Below are positions 6,206 through 13,113 of a stretch of DNA of 14,002 nt, in pieces. Positions within the stretch are counted from its first letter, which is position 1; each line of letters starts with the position of its first letter. Location: assembly GCA_029933365.1 (NCBI GenBank), contig JAOZOH010000077.1:1-14002 (forward strand). Reading direction: 5' to 3'. A program made the position numbers and the translations under genes. This stretch comes from Desulfuromusa sp. (GTDB taxonomy: Bacteria; Desulfobacterota; Desulfuromonadia; Desulfuromonadales; Geopsychrobacteraceae). Under the pieces are notes generated by a model, which saw only the letters and a program-made list of their open reading frames with translations, searched no databases and was not told where the DNA came from.

Positions 6206-8230
6206 TTGTCACAGGTTGCTTTTTCCAGCTGGGGAAGACAGGTTATCGATAATCGGCAAGGGGGCGATGCCGAGTCTGAGTTCGCCAAAAAGAAACTGCC
6301 CGTCACCTTTGATGGTGAGAGGCAGATTTCTGCCTTCATGGGATGGGATGGCTTGATCCTCAATGATCCCAATGTTGATGTCGTAGCAATGGCGGCAGAG
6401 TATGCTAAGCATGTTCAGGAAGACTACTGCTGTGGCAAATGCTCTCCAGGTAAAAAGGGGACTCGAGTCATGCAGGACACTCTGACACGGATTATTTCCG
6501 GTAAGGGTGAAGAGAGCGACCTGGATACGATTGAGAATATTGCTGAATTGTTGCAGAACTGTAAATGTACTCTGTGTATGACTTCTGCGATTCCAATTGC
6601 CGATACGGTCAAATATTTTCGGGATGATTATCTCGCCTATATTCGCGGTGAGAATAAAGAGAAAAAAGCGGTCGATTATAAACTCAAAATGACCGCACCC
6701 TGCCAGGATAAATGTCCTTCTCATATTGATATTCCTGCTTATATTGAAGCAATAAAAGATCGCCGTTTTGACGAATCACTGAGTATTATTCGTGAAAGCA
6801 TGCCGTTGCCGGCAATCTGTGGCCGCGTTTGTCCACATCCTTGCGAAACAGCTTGTCGCCGCGCCAATGTCGACAAACCGATCAATATTATGGTTCTTAA
6901 GCGGACAGCTTCTGACTACGAGTGGAAACACAATCATCAGCCCTCGATGCAACCTAAACCCAAAAAAGACAAAACGGTTGCTATTGTCGGTGCTGGCCCG
7001 GCCGGTTTGGCTGCTGCCTACTATCTGGCTCTGGAAGGTTATCCCTGTACTATCTATGAAGCATTGCCCGAGGGTTTCGGTGGCGGCATGATCGCTGTTG
7101 GTATCCCCGCTTATCGGATGCCACGGCATATCTTGCAGCGTGATATTGATATTATCTGTTCTATGGGGGTTGAAATTATTTATGACACCAGAGTCGGGAC
7201 AGATATCAGCCTGATGGAACTGAAAGATAAATTTGATGCTGTTCTTCTTGCCCCGGGGGCTCACAAGTCGAAGCCGATGGGTGTTGAGGGTGAGGATGAG
7301 GGCTATAGTGGTTTTCTGGAAGGTGGCATTGAGTTTCTGCGGGAGGCTTATTTAGGTAAACCGACAGGCATGGGGAAAAAGGTCTGTGTCGTTGGTGGTG
7401 GTAATACTGCGATTGACTGTGTCCGGGTGGCGTTACGTGAAGGAGCTGAAGAATCGATTTTGCTCTATCGTCGGACACGTAATGAGATGCCTGCAGATGT
7501 TTGGGAAATTGATGGTGCTGACGAAGAAGGTGTCCAATTTGAGTTCCTGGTGTTACCGAAGAAGATTGTTGTCAATGAAAAACGCCAGGTTACCGGGGTG
7601 GAATGCTTGAAGATGAAATTGGGAGAGCCTGATGATTCCGGTCGCCGTCGTCCCCAGCCAATTGAGGGCAGTGAGTTCATCGTTGAGTGTGACACTTTGA
7701 TCCCGGCTATTGGACAGGATCCCGATCTTTCTTTTATCACTGAGGACACTGGAATAAAAATTACCCGTTGGAATACGGTTGTTACCAAGTATATACCGTT
7801 GAAAAATGCTGCGGATCGCGACCTGAGTGATGATATGGGAAATCCGTTGTCACGGACGCTGTTGACCGATATGGATGGGGTGTTTGCTTCTGGTGATGCA
7901 GAAATTGGGCCCCTGACGGTTGTCGCCTGTGTTGGTAATGCGCACCGTGCTGCTAAAGTGATTCAGCGCTGGTTGGATGAGGGCGAAGCCTATCTGACCG
8001 ATGAAGACTTCCACGAGGATATTCTGACCAATCTGGGGGTCTACGATAAAGATGAAGAGGTCCCTTGGCTTGATGCTGTGCAACGTTTTGATCAACACGA
8101 AATCCACGGTAAAGAACGGGCCAGTGCAGGGAACTATAACGAAGTTGAGCTCGGTTTCACAGACAGCGAAGCAATTATGGAAGCTGAACGTTGTCTACGC
8201 TGTTACCGTGTTTCAATGATCGCTATTTAA
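6206..8230 (+). CDS. sfrB: SfrB-like NADPH oxidoreductase beta subunit (NuoF/GltD-type)
   Basis: Predicted soluble flavo-iron-sulfur subunit of 674 residues that exchanges electrons with NADP(H). Segments in order: a NuoF C-terminal-like Fe-S region (about 65-145; CCGKCSPGKKGT at 75-86, CKCTLC at 119-124, YFRDDY at 137-142); a GltD-type double [4Fe-4S] region (C166, C170, C205, C209, C213, C217); an FAD site GAGPAG (262-267); an NADPH site GGGNTA (397-402) followed by YRRTRNEMP (421-429), whose arginines usually bind the 2'-phosphate; a C-terminal FAD contact (GVFASGDAEIGP); and a terminal CLRC. The size and order match SfrB of Geobacter, described as part of a cytoplasmic enzyme first isolated as an Fe(III) reductase and later viewed as an NADPH oxidoreductase. 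In NuoF the third Fe-S cysteine follows S/T-P; here Gly82 takes that place. GltD alone is shorter and lacks the NuoF-like part. sfrA follows after 84 bases. Confidence 0.85.
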   Translation: MSQVAFSSWGRQVIDNRQGGDAESEFAKKKLPVTFDGERQISAFMGWDGLILNDPNVDVVAMAAEYAKHVQEDYCCGKCSPGKKGTRVMQDTLTRIISGKGEESDLDTIENIAELLQNCKCTLCMTSAIPIADTVKYFRDDYLAYIRGENKEKKAVDYKLKMTAPCQDKCPSHIDIPAYIEAIKDRRFDESLSIIRESMPLPAICGRVCPHPCETACRRANVDKPINIMVLKRTASDYEWKHNHQPSMQPKPKKDKTVAIVGAGPAGLAAAYYLALEGYPCTIYEALPEGFGGGMIAVGIPAYRMPRHILQRDIDIICSMGVEIIYDTRVGTDISLMELKDKFDAVLLAPGAHKSKPMGVEGEDEGYSGFLEGGIEFLREAYLGKPTGMGKKVCVVGGGNTAIDCVRVALREGAEESILLYRRTRNEMPADVWEIDGADEEGVQFEFLVLPKKIVVNEKRQVTGVECLKMKLGEPDDSGRRRPQPIEGSEFIVECDTLIPAIGQDPDLSFITEDTGIKITRWNTVVTKYIPLKNAADRDLSDDMGNPLSRTLLTDMDGVFASGDAEIGPLTVVACVGNAHRAAKVIQRWLDEGEAYLTDEDFHEDILTNLGVYDKDEEVPWLDAVQRFDQHEIHGKERASAGNYNEVELGFTDSEAIMEAERCLRCYRVSMIAI

Positions 8231-8300
8231 TAGAAAAATATCACAAAGGTTGTATCCAGGGCAGGCTTTTTATTGTCCGTGGCAATAACAGCCCGCATTC

Positions 8301-8306
8301 GAGGTG
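8301..8306 (+). promoter_or_regulatory. Ribosome binding site that decides the sfrA start
   Basis: GAGGTG lies 8 bases before ATG 8315. An in-frame TTG at 8273 would add 14 residues unlike a ferredoxin N-terminus and has no good site of its own; it also falls inside the small hairpin TTATTG (8270-8275) with CAATAA (8283-8288). Confidence 0.6.
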
Positions 8307-8314
8307 AAAATAAT

Positions 8315-10861
8315 ATGGTCAATCTGACGATAGATGGTAAGTCGGTAAGCGTTCCCAAGGACACAACAATTCTTGAGGCCGCTCGGCAGGTGGATATCCA
8401 TATTCCAACCCTCTGTTGGTTAGAAAAAGTATCGACAACGGGTGCTTGCCGGGTTTGTGCAGTGGAGATAGAGGGTGTTGATCGCCCGATGACTGCGTGC
8501 AATACCCCGGTTAAAGAAGGGATCAATGTTACCACGCAGTCGGAGAAACTGACCCGCAGCCGTAAGCAGATCATGGAGTTGATTCTGGTGAATCATCCGC
8601 TTGATTGCCCGGTTTGTGATGCTGGTGGTGAGTGCGATTTGCAGGATATCTGTTATGAACTGGATGTGACCCATCAAGAATTCAAAGCGGAAGATGTCAA
8701 TCCAGAAACGATTAATCATTGGCTGCTGATCCAACAGGTGCCGAATCGCTGTATTCTCTGCGAAAAGTGTGTAAAAGTTTGTCATGAATTGATTGGCGCA
8801 GATGCTCTGTTTGTCAACGACAAAGGGGATCGGGCGTTCATCGATAAGAAGGTTGAAAACTGCACTTACTGCGGTAACTGTGTTGCTGTTTGTCCAACCG
8901 GAACCATGATCTCCAAACCTTTCAAGTTTAAGGCACGTCCCTGGGCGCTACGCAAAGTCCCATCCATCTGTACCTATTGTCCGAGTCAGTGCCAGATTGA
9001 TCTCAATGTGAAGGACAATGAAGTCTTGCGGGTCACCTCCGATGATGCGGGGACAACTAACAATGGTACCCTCTGTGTTGGTGGTTTCTTTGGCTATGGC
9101 TATATCAATAACAAAAAACGTTTAATTGAGCCTACCGTTGAGCAAAAACCAGTTTCCTGGGATAAAGCCTTTGAAAGGGTTGTTGCAGAGGTTGAGCGGA
9201 TCAAAGCCGAGAGCGGTGCTGCTGCTGTTGCCGGGTTTGCTTCTCCACGCCTGACCAATGAAGAAAACTATCTGTTCCAGAAACTTTTCAGGGCAGCGAT
9301 CGGCAGTAACAATATTGACACTGAAGCTCGTTTTGGTGCGCTGCGTGCATTGCGTGCACTCGATAAGGGGCTTGGTTTCCATGGCGCCAGTAACAGGTTG
9401 GCAGCTATTGGCAATGCTGATGCGGTGCTTATCTTTGGTGCTGATCCTTCAGCGGAAGCTCCGGCTGTGGATTGGAAAATTCAGGATGCGGTTCGACGCA
9501 ATGGCGGTAAACTGGTGATTGCCAATATGCGTCAGATTCACTTGACCCAATTTGCCGATAGCCAACTCAGCTATAAGCCGGGGACTGAAATAGCCCTGGC
9601 AAGTGGACTTGGTCGGTTATTGCTGGATCGAGGCTACCTTGATGAGGAGAATCTGCAGCGCACAGTGTCCAATCTCGACGAGTTAAAAGCAGATTTGGCT
9701 GGGGTTGACTTGGAAAGGGTGTTTGAGACCACGGGTCTGAGTCGTGAGGCTTTAGAGCATGCTGCTGATATTATCGGCAAGGCAGATAATGTTGCGGTTG
9801 TTTTTGGTTCTGATGTCTGCAAATCAGCATTTGGCACTTCAAAAGCGGCAGCTGTCGCCAATTTGGCTATTCTCAGTGGTGCTTTAAATTCTGCAGGTGG
9901 ATTATTCCCGTTGGACGAAAAGGGGAATACGCAAGGTGTCCTCAATATGGGGGTTTATCCGGAAAATCTACCTGGTTTCCAGCCCTATGCTGAAAATAAA
10001 GCAAAATTTGCTCAAGTGTGGAAATGTGATCTCCCAGAAGGTGGGCTAGATGCTGAGGGTATTTTGCAGGAGATCGAAGCTGGGACAGTTCGCTTTCTTT
10101 ATCTAGCTGCGACCAATCCACAGAATTTCCCCAACAGCAGTCGCTGGATGAAGGCTTTGGCACAAGTTGAGGTGTTGGTCGTTCAGGATATTTTCCCTTC
10201 GGAGATTACTCGTCTGGCAACAGTTGTGCTGCCGGGGAGTTCTTGTGCTGAAAAATCTGGTAGTTTTACCTCTCTTGATCACACCGTCCGCAGTTTCAAT
10301 CAGGCAATCCGTCCGGTTGGGCAAAACCGTGAAGATTGGGAAATTATTGCTGAACTTTATGGTCGCTTGGGCAAAACTCCAATCACCTTCAGTCGAACCG
10401 ATATTTTTAATGAAATAAATGAACTGACTTCGCTTTATGCAGATGCTGATTTTCTTGATGATGATCGCCGCACCTGTTTACAGAGTCTGCCCCAGGTTGC
10501 CGACCAGAGTCTCAAATATCAATTAATCACAGCGGATAGTGGCGTGGATGGGTTGCAATTGTTGACTGGTACCTCAGCAGGTCATTTTGGAACCACCTCA
10601 ATCTGGGCACCTGCACCGCTAGAAGTGGAACCTGAGGGACTTCTCAAGGTGAATGCGGAAGATGCCAAGATGGCCGGGATTGAAGATGGTGACAAGCTCA
10701 AGCTCACCAGTACCACCGGGTCGACTATCGGTAAAGTTCTTATCAGCAAATCTGTCCCGCAAGGGTTGATTTTTGCACCGCACAATTTTATCTCACTCGG
10801 AATTCAGCAGTTGATGCCTGACGGGGACAATCTCACTGCGGTGCAGATGACGAAAGCCTGA
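8315..10861 (+). CDS. sfrA: SfrA-like NADPH oxidoreductase alpha subunit (NuoG-type)
   Basis: Predicted soluble iron-sulfur subunit of 848 residues, partner of SfrB, built like complex I NuoG. Ligands visible from the N-terminus: a [2Fe-2S] set C34, C45, C48, C62; a His-ligated [4Fe-4S] set H94, C98, C101, C107; two ferredoxin-type [4Fe-4S] sets C146/C149/C152/C156 and C183/C186/C189/C193; and a further [4Fe-4S] set C219, C222, C226, C254 heading a molybdopterin-oxidoreductase-like domain (about 217-720), with a C-terminal molydopterin-dinucleotide-binding-like barrel (about 735-848). The position where formate dehydrogenases carry Cys or Sec plus His appears as Arg-Phe-Gly, so catalysis at a Mo centre is unlikely, as in NuoG. 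No other nuo genes are nearby, so a complex I role is unlikely. The strong terminator right after the gene ends the operon. Naming rests on architecture and pairing with SfrB. Confidence 0.83.
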   Translation: MVNLTIDGKSVSVPKDTTILEAARQVDIHIPTLCWLEKVSTTGACRVCAVEIEGVDRPMTACNTPVKEGINVTTQSEKLTRSRKQIMELILVNHPLDCPVCDAGGECDLQDICYELDVTHQEFKAEDVNPETINHWLLIQQVPNRCILCEKCVKVCHELIGADALFVNDKGDRAFIDKKVENCTYCGNCVAVCPTGTMISKPFKFKARPWALRKVPSICTYCPSQCQIDLNVKDNEVLRVTSDDAGTTNNGTLCVGGFFGYGYINNKKRLIEPTVEQKPVSWDKAFERVVAEVERIKAESGAAAVAGFASPRLTNEENYLFQKLFRAAIGSNNIDTEARFGALRALRALDKGLGFHGASNRLAAIGNADAVLIFGADPSAEAPAVDWKIQDAVRRNGGKLVIANMRQIHLTQFADSQLSYKPGTEIALASGLGRLLLDRGYLDEENLQRTVSNLDELKADLAGVDLERVFETTGLSREALEHAADIIGKADNVAVVFGSDVCKSAFGTSKAAAVANLAILSGALNSAGGLFPLDEKGNTQGVLNMGVYPENLPGFQPYAENKAKFAQVWKCDLPEGGLDAEGILQEIEAGTVRFLYLAATNPQNFPNSSRWMKALAQVEVLVVQDIFPSEITRLATVVLPGSSCAEKSGSFTSLDHTVRSFNQAIRPVGQNREDWEIIAELYGRLGKTPITFSRTDIFNEINELTSLYADADFLDDDRRTCLQSLPQVADQSLKYQLITADSGVDGLQLLTGTSAGHFGTTSIWAPAPLEVEPEGLLKVNAEDAKMAGIEDGDKLKLTSTTGSTIGKVLISKSVPQGLIFAPHNFISLGIQQLMPDGDNLTAVQMTKA

Positions 10862-10891
10862 AACTAAAAAATAGTGTTATTTCTGTCATAC

Positions 10892-10918
10892 GCCCCGGGA
10901 ATTCCGGGGCATTTTTTT
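10892..10918 (+). terminator. Rho-independent terminator after sfrA
   Basis: GCCCCGG (10892-10898) pairs perfectly with CCGGGGC (10904-10910) around the loop GAATT, and a run of seven T (10912-10918) follows one base later. It starts 31 bases after the sfrA stop. Confidence 0.92.
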
Positions 10919-11007
10919 ATCCATAGATGAGGTTTAATACTCTGTCATTTGCTGCAGATAGTTTATTTGGATAGCGATTCAAATTCTTAGCATTTATAGA
11001 AACTATC

Positions 11008-11037
11008 TTGACTCTATTGGTGCCCCTGTGGTACTTA
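11008..11037 (+). promoter_or_regulatory. Possible promoter for the F0 operon
   Basis: TTGACT (11008-11013) is a good -35 box lying between the sfrA terminator and the atpZ-like gene. The region 17 to 18 bases downstream (TACTTA at 11032) is a poor -10, so this call rests mainly on the -35 box and the need for a promoter in this 161-base gap. Confidence 0.3.
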
Positions 11038-11079
11038 AAACCCGCTTTTACGGCAGTTCCCGCATTTGGTGACCTCTGA

Positions 11080-11343
11080 ATGGACGAAGAAAAACGGCAG
11101 TTATTTAAGAGTCTCGGGTTCTTATCAAGTATTGGTATTTCCCTGGTCATCTCGATGCTTATCGGCTTGGCAATGGGGTTTTACCTGGATCAGTGGTTGG
11201 ATACACGTCCAATGTTTACTCTGATCATGTTGTTAATCGGTATTATTGCTGGCTTTCGTAGCGTTTATATACTGACAACACGGGAATTAAAGCGCCAGCA
11301 ACTGGAAGAACAACCTGATAGCGATCATGAATCAGAAGGATGA
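11080..11343 (+). CDS. atpZ: AtpZ/AtpI-family ATP synthase accessory protein
   Basis: Small membrane protein of 87 residues with two predicted helices (about 13-35 and 43-65), separated by a short acidic turn (FYLDQWLDTRP) and followed by a charged C-terminal tail. This is the layout of AtpZ-type proteins encoded upstream of F0 genes; they are proposed to act with AtpI in c-ring assembly or in Mg2+ or Ca2+ supply. The G-F-R-S-V-Y end of helix 2 is typical. ATG 11080 has a modest GGTGA (11068-11072) with 7 bases of spacing. The 3' end overlaps atpI by 17 bases, so the two are translationally linked. The family is weakly conserved, so the symbol is chosen by layout and position. Confidence 0.75.
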   Translation: MDEEKRQLFKSLGFLSSIGISLVISMLIGLAMGFYLDQWLDTRPMFTLIMLLIGIIAGFRSVYILTTRELKRQQLEEQPDSDHESEG

Positions 11344-11692
11344 TCAGCTACTGGCTGAATTAGCTTACCGTAACTGGATAATCTTGATTGTCCTGGTTCT
11401 GTTGAGTTTATTCTGGCGGTCATGGTCAGTGACAATTGGAGTTCTTTCCGGCGGCGTTCTGGTGATTATCAATTACCGTTGGATGGGACACTCACTGCTT
11501 AAAGTACTCAACAATCCGCAGTTGGCTGCAGAAAAAGGTTACAAGCGAAACTACTTGTTTCGCCTGCTGTTTATTTCAGTTTCTATTTATCTATTAATGG
11601 TGCGTGGTGGGATTCATCCTCTGGCACTATCTGTCGGTCTCTCAGTGATTGTGGTAAATCTTCTGATTACAACGATCAAAAGACTTTATTAG
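11327..11692 (+). CDS. atpI: ATP synthase subunit I (AtpI-like assembly protein)
   Basis: Hydrophobic protein of 121 residues with four predicted helices (about 14-29, 33-49, 71-88 and 94-115) in the pattern of AtpI, a chaperone-like protein that helps assemble the c-ring in the inner membrane. It starts inside the atpZ-like gene; an AGAAGG (11334-11339) lies downstream of the ATG rather than before it, so initiation probably depends on coupling to the upstream gene. The gene ends 29 bases before atpB. AtpI proteins vary a lot in sequence, so the call rests on topology, length and the position directly before atpB and atpE. Confidence 0.8.
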   Translation: MNQKDDQLLAELAYRNWIILIVLVLLSLFWRSWSVTIGVLSGGVLVIINYRWMGHSLLKVLNNPQLAAEKGYKRNYLFRLLFISVSIYLLMVRGGIHPLALSVGLSVIVVNLLITTIKRLY

Positions 11693-11721
11693 GTGTTTAA
11701 AAATATAGGAGAGCTTAGCCC

Positions 11722-12396
11722 ATGACCCATCCCTTTTTGTTTCTGCAGTGGATTACGGAGCAGCTGCACCTGCATGTAGGTGAGCATGTCACATATACCT
11801 GGTTGGTGATGGCCATATTGCTGGTGGTCTCATTTCTGGCTTCCCGCTCGCTGGCCATGGTTCCTTCTGGACTACAAAACCTGATGGAAGCCGTCGTGAC
11901 TGGTATTGAGGGGTTGATTGAGGAGACGATGGGAGAGGAGGGAAAAGCTTATTTTCCTCTGATCGCTACATTTGCCTTGTTTATTCTGGTGAGCAATCTG
12001 TTGGCTCTCATTCCCGGTTTTTACCCCCCTACTGCCAATCTGAACACAAATATTGCTTTAGCATTAACGGTATTTGTCATGACCCATTTTGTTGGCATCA
12101 AAAAGCACGGTTTTGCCTATATCAAGCACTTCATGGGACCGATTCTCTGGTTGGCACCTCTCATGCTGATTATTGAATTGATTAGTCATCTGGCGCGGCC
12201 ACTTTCCTTATCTTTGCGTCTTTTCGGCAACATGTATGGACATGAAGTTGTGTTGATGATTTTCTTGGCGCTGGTGCCACTGTTTCTGCCGATTCCAATG
12301 ATGTTGATGGGGGTGCTGATTGCTTTTATTCAGACCTTTGTCTTTACTCTGCTGGCGATGATCTATATCGCTGGAGCTTTGGAAGAAGCTCACTAA
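11722..12396 (+). CDS. atpB: ATP synthase F0 subunit a
   Basis: Integral membrane stator subunit that provides the ion half-channels next to the c-ring. The 224-residue protein shows five to six helices and the family signatures [14 protein letters not shown] (102-115) and [15 protein letters not shown] (161-175). Arg166 in that motif corresponds to the essential arginine of E. coli subunit a (Arg210), and Glu175 to its Glu219. It ends with the conserved [13 protein letters not shown] helix. A good AGGAG (11707-11711) lies 10 bases before ATG 11722. atpE follows after a 91-base gap containing three small hairpins. No atpF, atpH, atpA, atpG, atpD or atpC gene is present in the window. Confidence 0.97.
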   Translation: MTHPFLFLQWITEQLHLHVGEHVTYTWLVMAILLVVSFLASRSLAMVPSGLQNLMEAVVTGIEGLIEETMGEEGKAYFPLIATFALFILVSNLLALIPGFYPPTANLNTNIALALTVFVMTHFVGIKKHGFAYIKHFMGPILWLAPLMLIIELISHLARPLSLSLRLFGNMYGHEVVLMIFLALVPLFLPIPMMLMGVLIAFIQTFVFTLLAMIYIAGALEEAH

Positions 12397-12410
12397 ATCA
12401 ACTATTTATG

Positions 12411-12470
12411 CTTTCCACAGGGGTGGGAAGTTAGTCCTATATATTTAGGAACAATCAACGATTAGATCGT
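12411..12470 (+). promoter_or_regulatory. Cluster of three hairpins in the atpB-atpE gap
   Basis: CTTTCCAC (12411-12418) pairs with GTGGGAAG (12423-12430), TCCTA (12435-12439) with TAGGA (12446-12450), and ACGAT (12458-12462) with ATCGT (12466-12470). None is followed by a T-run, so they are not terminators. They end just before the strong ribosome binding site of atpE. They might be a processing or stability element that raises subunit c output, which must exceed subunit a about tenfold. Confidence 0.4.
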
Positions 12471-12487
12471 CAACAAAGGAGAAAAAA

Positions 12488-12754
12488 ATGGAGTTTTTTG
12501 CTTGGTGTGTAATGGCAGCTGGTATTGGTATGGGTCTTGGAGCTGTTGGTACCGGTATTGGTCAGGGACATGCAATTCAAGGTGCTTGTGAAGGCGTTGC
12601 ACGCAATCCTGGTGCTTCCGGTAAAATTTTGACCACTATGATGATTGGTCTGGCAATGGTTGAGTCCTTGGCTATCTACGTTTTTGTTGTAGCTATGATT
12701 ATTCTTTTTGCTAATCCGTTCACTGATCAGGTCCTTGAATTATTGGCTAAGTAA
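12488..12754 (+). CDS. atpE: ATP synthase F0 subunit c
   Basis: Proteolipid that forms the rotating c-ring of the ATP synthase in the inner membrane. The 88-residue hairpin has helix 1 (about 5-30), a polar loop ARNPGASGK (38-46) with the usual Arg-Asn/Gln-Pro contact to F1, and helix 2 (about 48-76). The ion-binding carboxylate is Glu59. Gln26 in GTGIGQG, Ser60 and Tyr64 are spaced from it as in the Na+-binding ring of Ilyobacter tartaricus (Gln32, Glu65, Ser66, Tyr70), although Leu61 replaces the Thr found there. An excellent AAGGAG (12476-12481) lies 6 bases before the ATG, in line with the high output needed. A strong terminator follows 26 bases after the stop. Confidence 0.97.
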   Translation: MEFFAWCVMAAGIGMGLGAVGTGIGQGHAIQGACEGVARNPGASGKILTTMMIGLAMVESLAIYVFVVAMIILFANPFTDQVLELLAK

Positions 12755-12780
12755 GCCGATATTTTATACGATAGCTAAAA

Positions 12781-12809
12781 AAGCGGTCCCAGTTGGGCCG
12801 CTTTTTTTT
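12781..12809 (+). terminator. Rho-independent terminator after atpE
   Basis: AAGCGGTCC (12781-12789) pairs with GGGCCGCTT (12795-12803), with one T-G pair, around CAGTT. The last two stem bases merge into a run of eight T (12802-12809). A short A-run precedes the stem. It closes the F0 operon. Confidence 0.92.
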
Positions 12810-12904
12810 ATTTTTGGCAGGATCATAACAGCATTATACATATATATGAATGGTTCCTGATAATTGCTCTTCTGAATAATTTGTAAGATTTTTTGTTGTA
12901 AAAA

Positions 12905-13113
12905 AAAGGGGGTCAAGGTAAATTCCCCTGTGTATGATAAAAATATACACTATGTAGGTCTGTAAACCTATTATCTCGAGAGGATGGGATGTTGACTGGA
13001 TGATGCCACTCATTTAGTCAATGCTGTAAATAAAACTTGTCATTTGTGCAAGTCAATCCTACCTGTACTTTCTTAATTTTTATGTGAAGATATTTAGTTT
13101 GAGGAGAGTTTCA
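12905..13113 (+). promoter_or_regulatory. Hairpin-dense leader of the multihaem cytochrome gene
   Basis: The stretch 12810-13113 has no gene. The first 95 bases are AT-rich with nothing recognisable. From 12905 stem-loops follow closely: AGGGG (12907-12911) with CCCCT (12925-12929); GTGTAT (12930-12935) with ATACAC (12945-12950); TAGGT (12955-12959) with ACCTA (12966-12970); TTGACTGGATGA (12992-13003) with TCATTTAGTCAA (13010-13021), 12 bp with two G-U pairs; and ACTTGT (13035-13040) with GCAAGT (13048-13053). AGTCAAT occurs twice (13016 and 13051), so TTGACT can pair with either copy; GTAGG (12954-12958) can also pair with CCTAC (13058-13062). TATGAT (12933-12938) is a possible -10 box without a good -35. 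The consensus of GEMM-type riboswitches was not seen. The ribosome binding site is GAGGAG (13101-13106), 7 bases before ATG 13114. Confidence 0.45.

Noticed and set aside
6209..6724. Open frame of 171 codons on the minus strand
   Set aside because: It overlaps the conserved N-terminal Fe-S region of sfrB and has no motif or ribosome binding site of its own.
6206..8230. Glutamate synthase small subunit (gltD) as the name of this gene
   Set aside because: The protein has an additional NuoF-like Fe-S region at its N-terminus, is longer than GltD, and is paired with a NuoG-like gene rather than gltB.
8273..8314. Longer sfrA start at TTG 8273
   Set aside because: ATG 8315 has a well-placed GAGGTG and begins directly with the ferredoxin-like MVNLTIDGK; the extra 14 residues look unrelated.
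8315..10861. Complex I subunit NuoG or formate dehydrogenase alpha subunit
   Set aside because: No other nuo genes flank it, and the position of the formate dehydrogenase catalytic Cys/Sec-His reads Arg-Phe-Gly, so neither name fits as well as SfrA.
12810..13113. GEMM (cyclic dinucleotide) riboswitch before the cytochrome
   Set aside because: This was considered because such switches are common before cytochromes in Geobacter relatives, but the conserved GEMM core sequences could not be found by eye.
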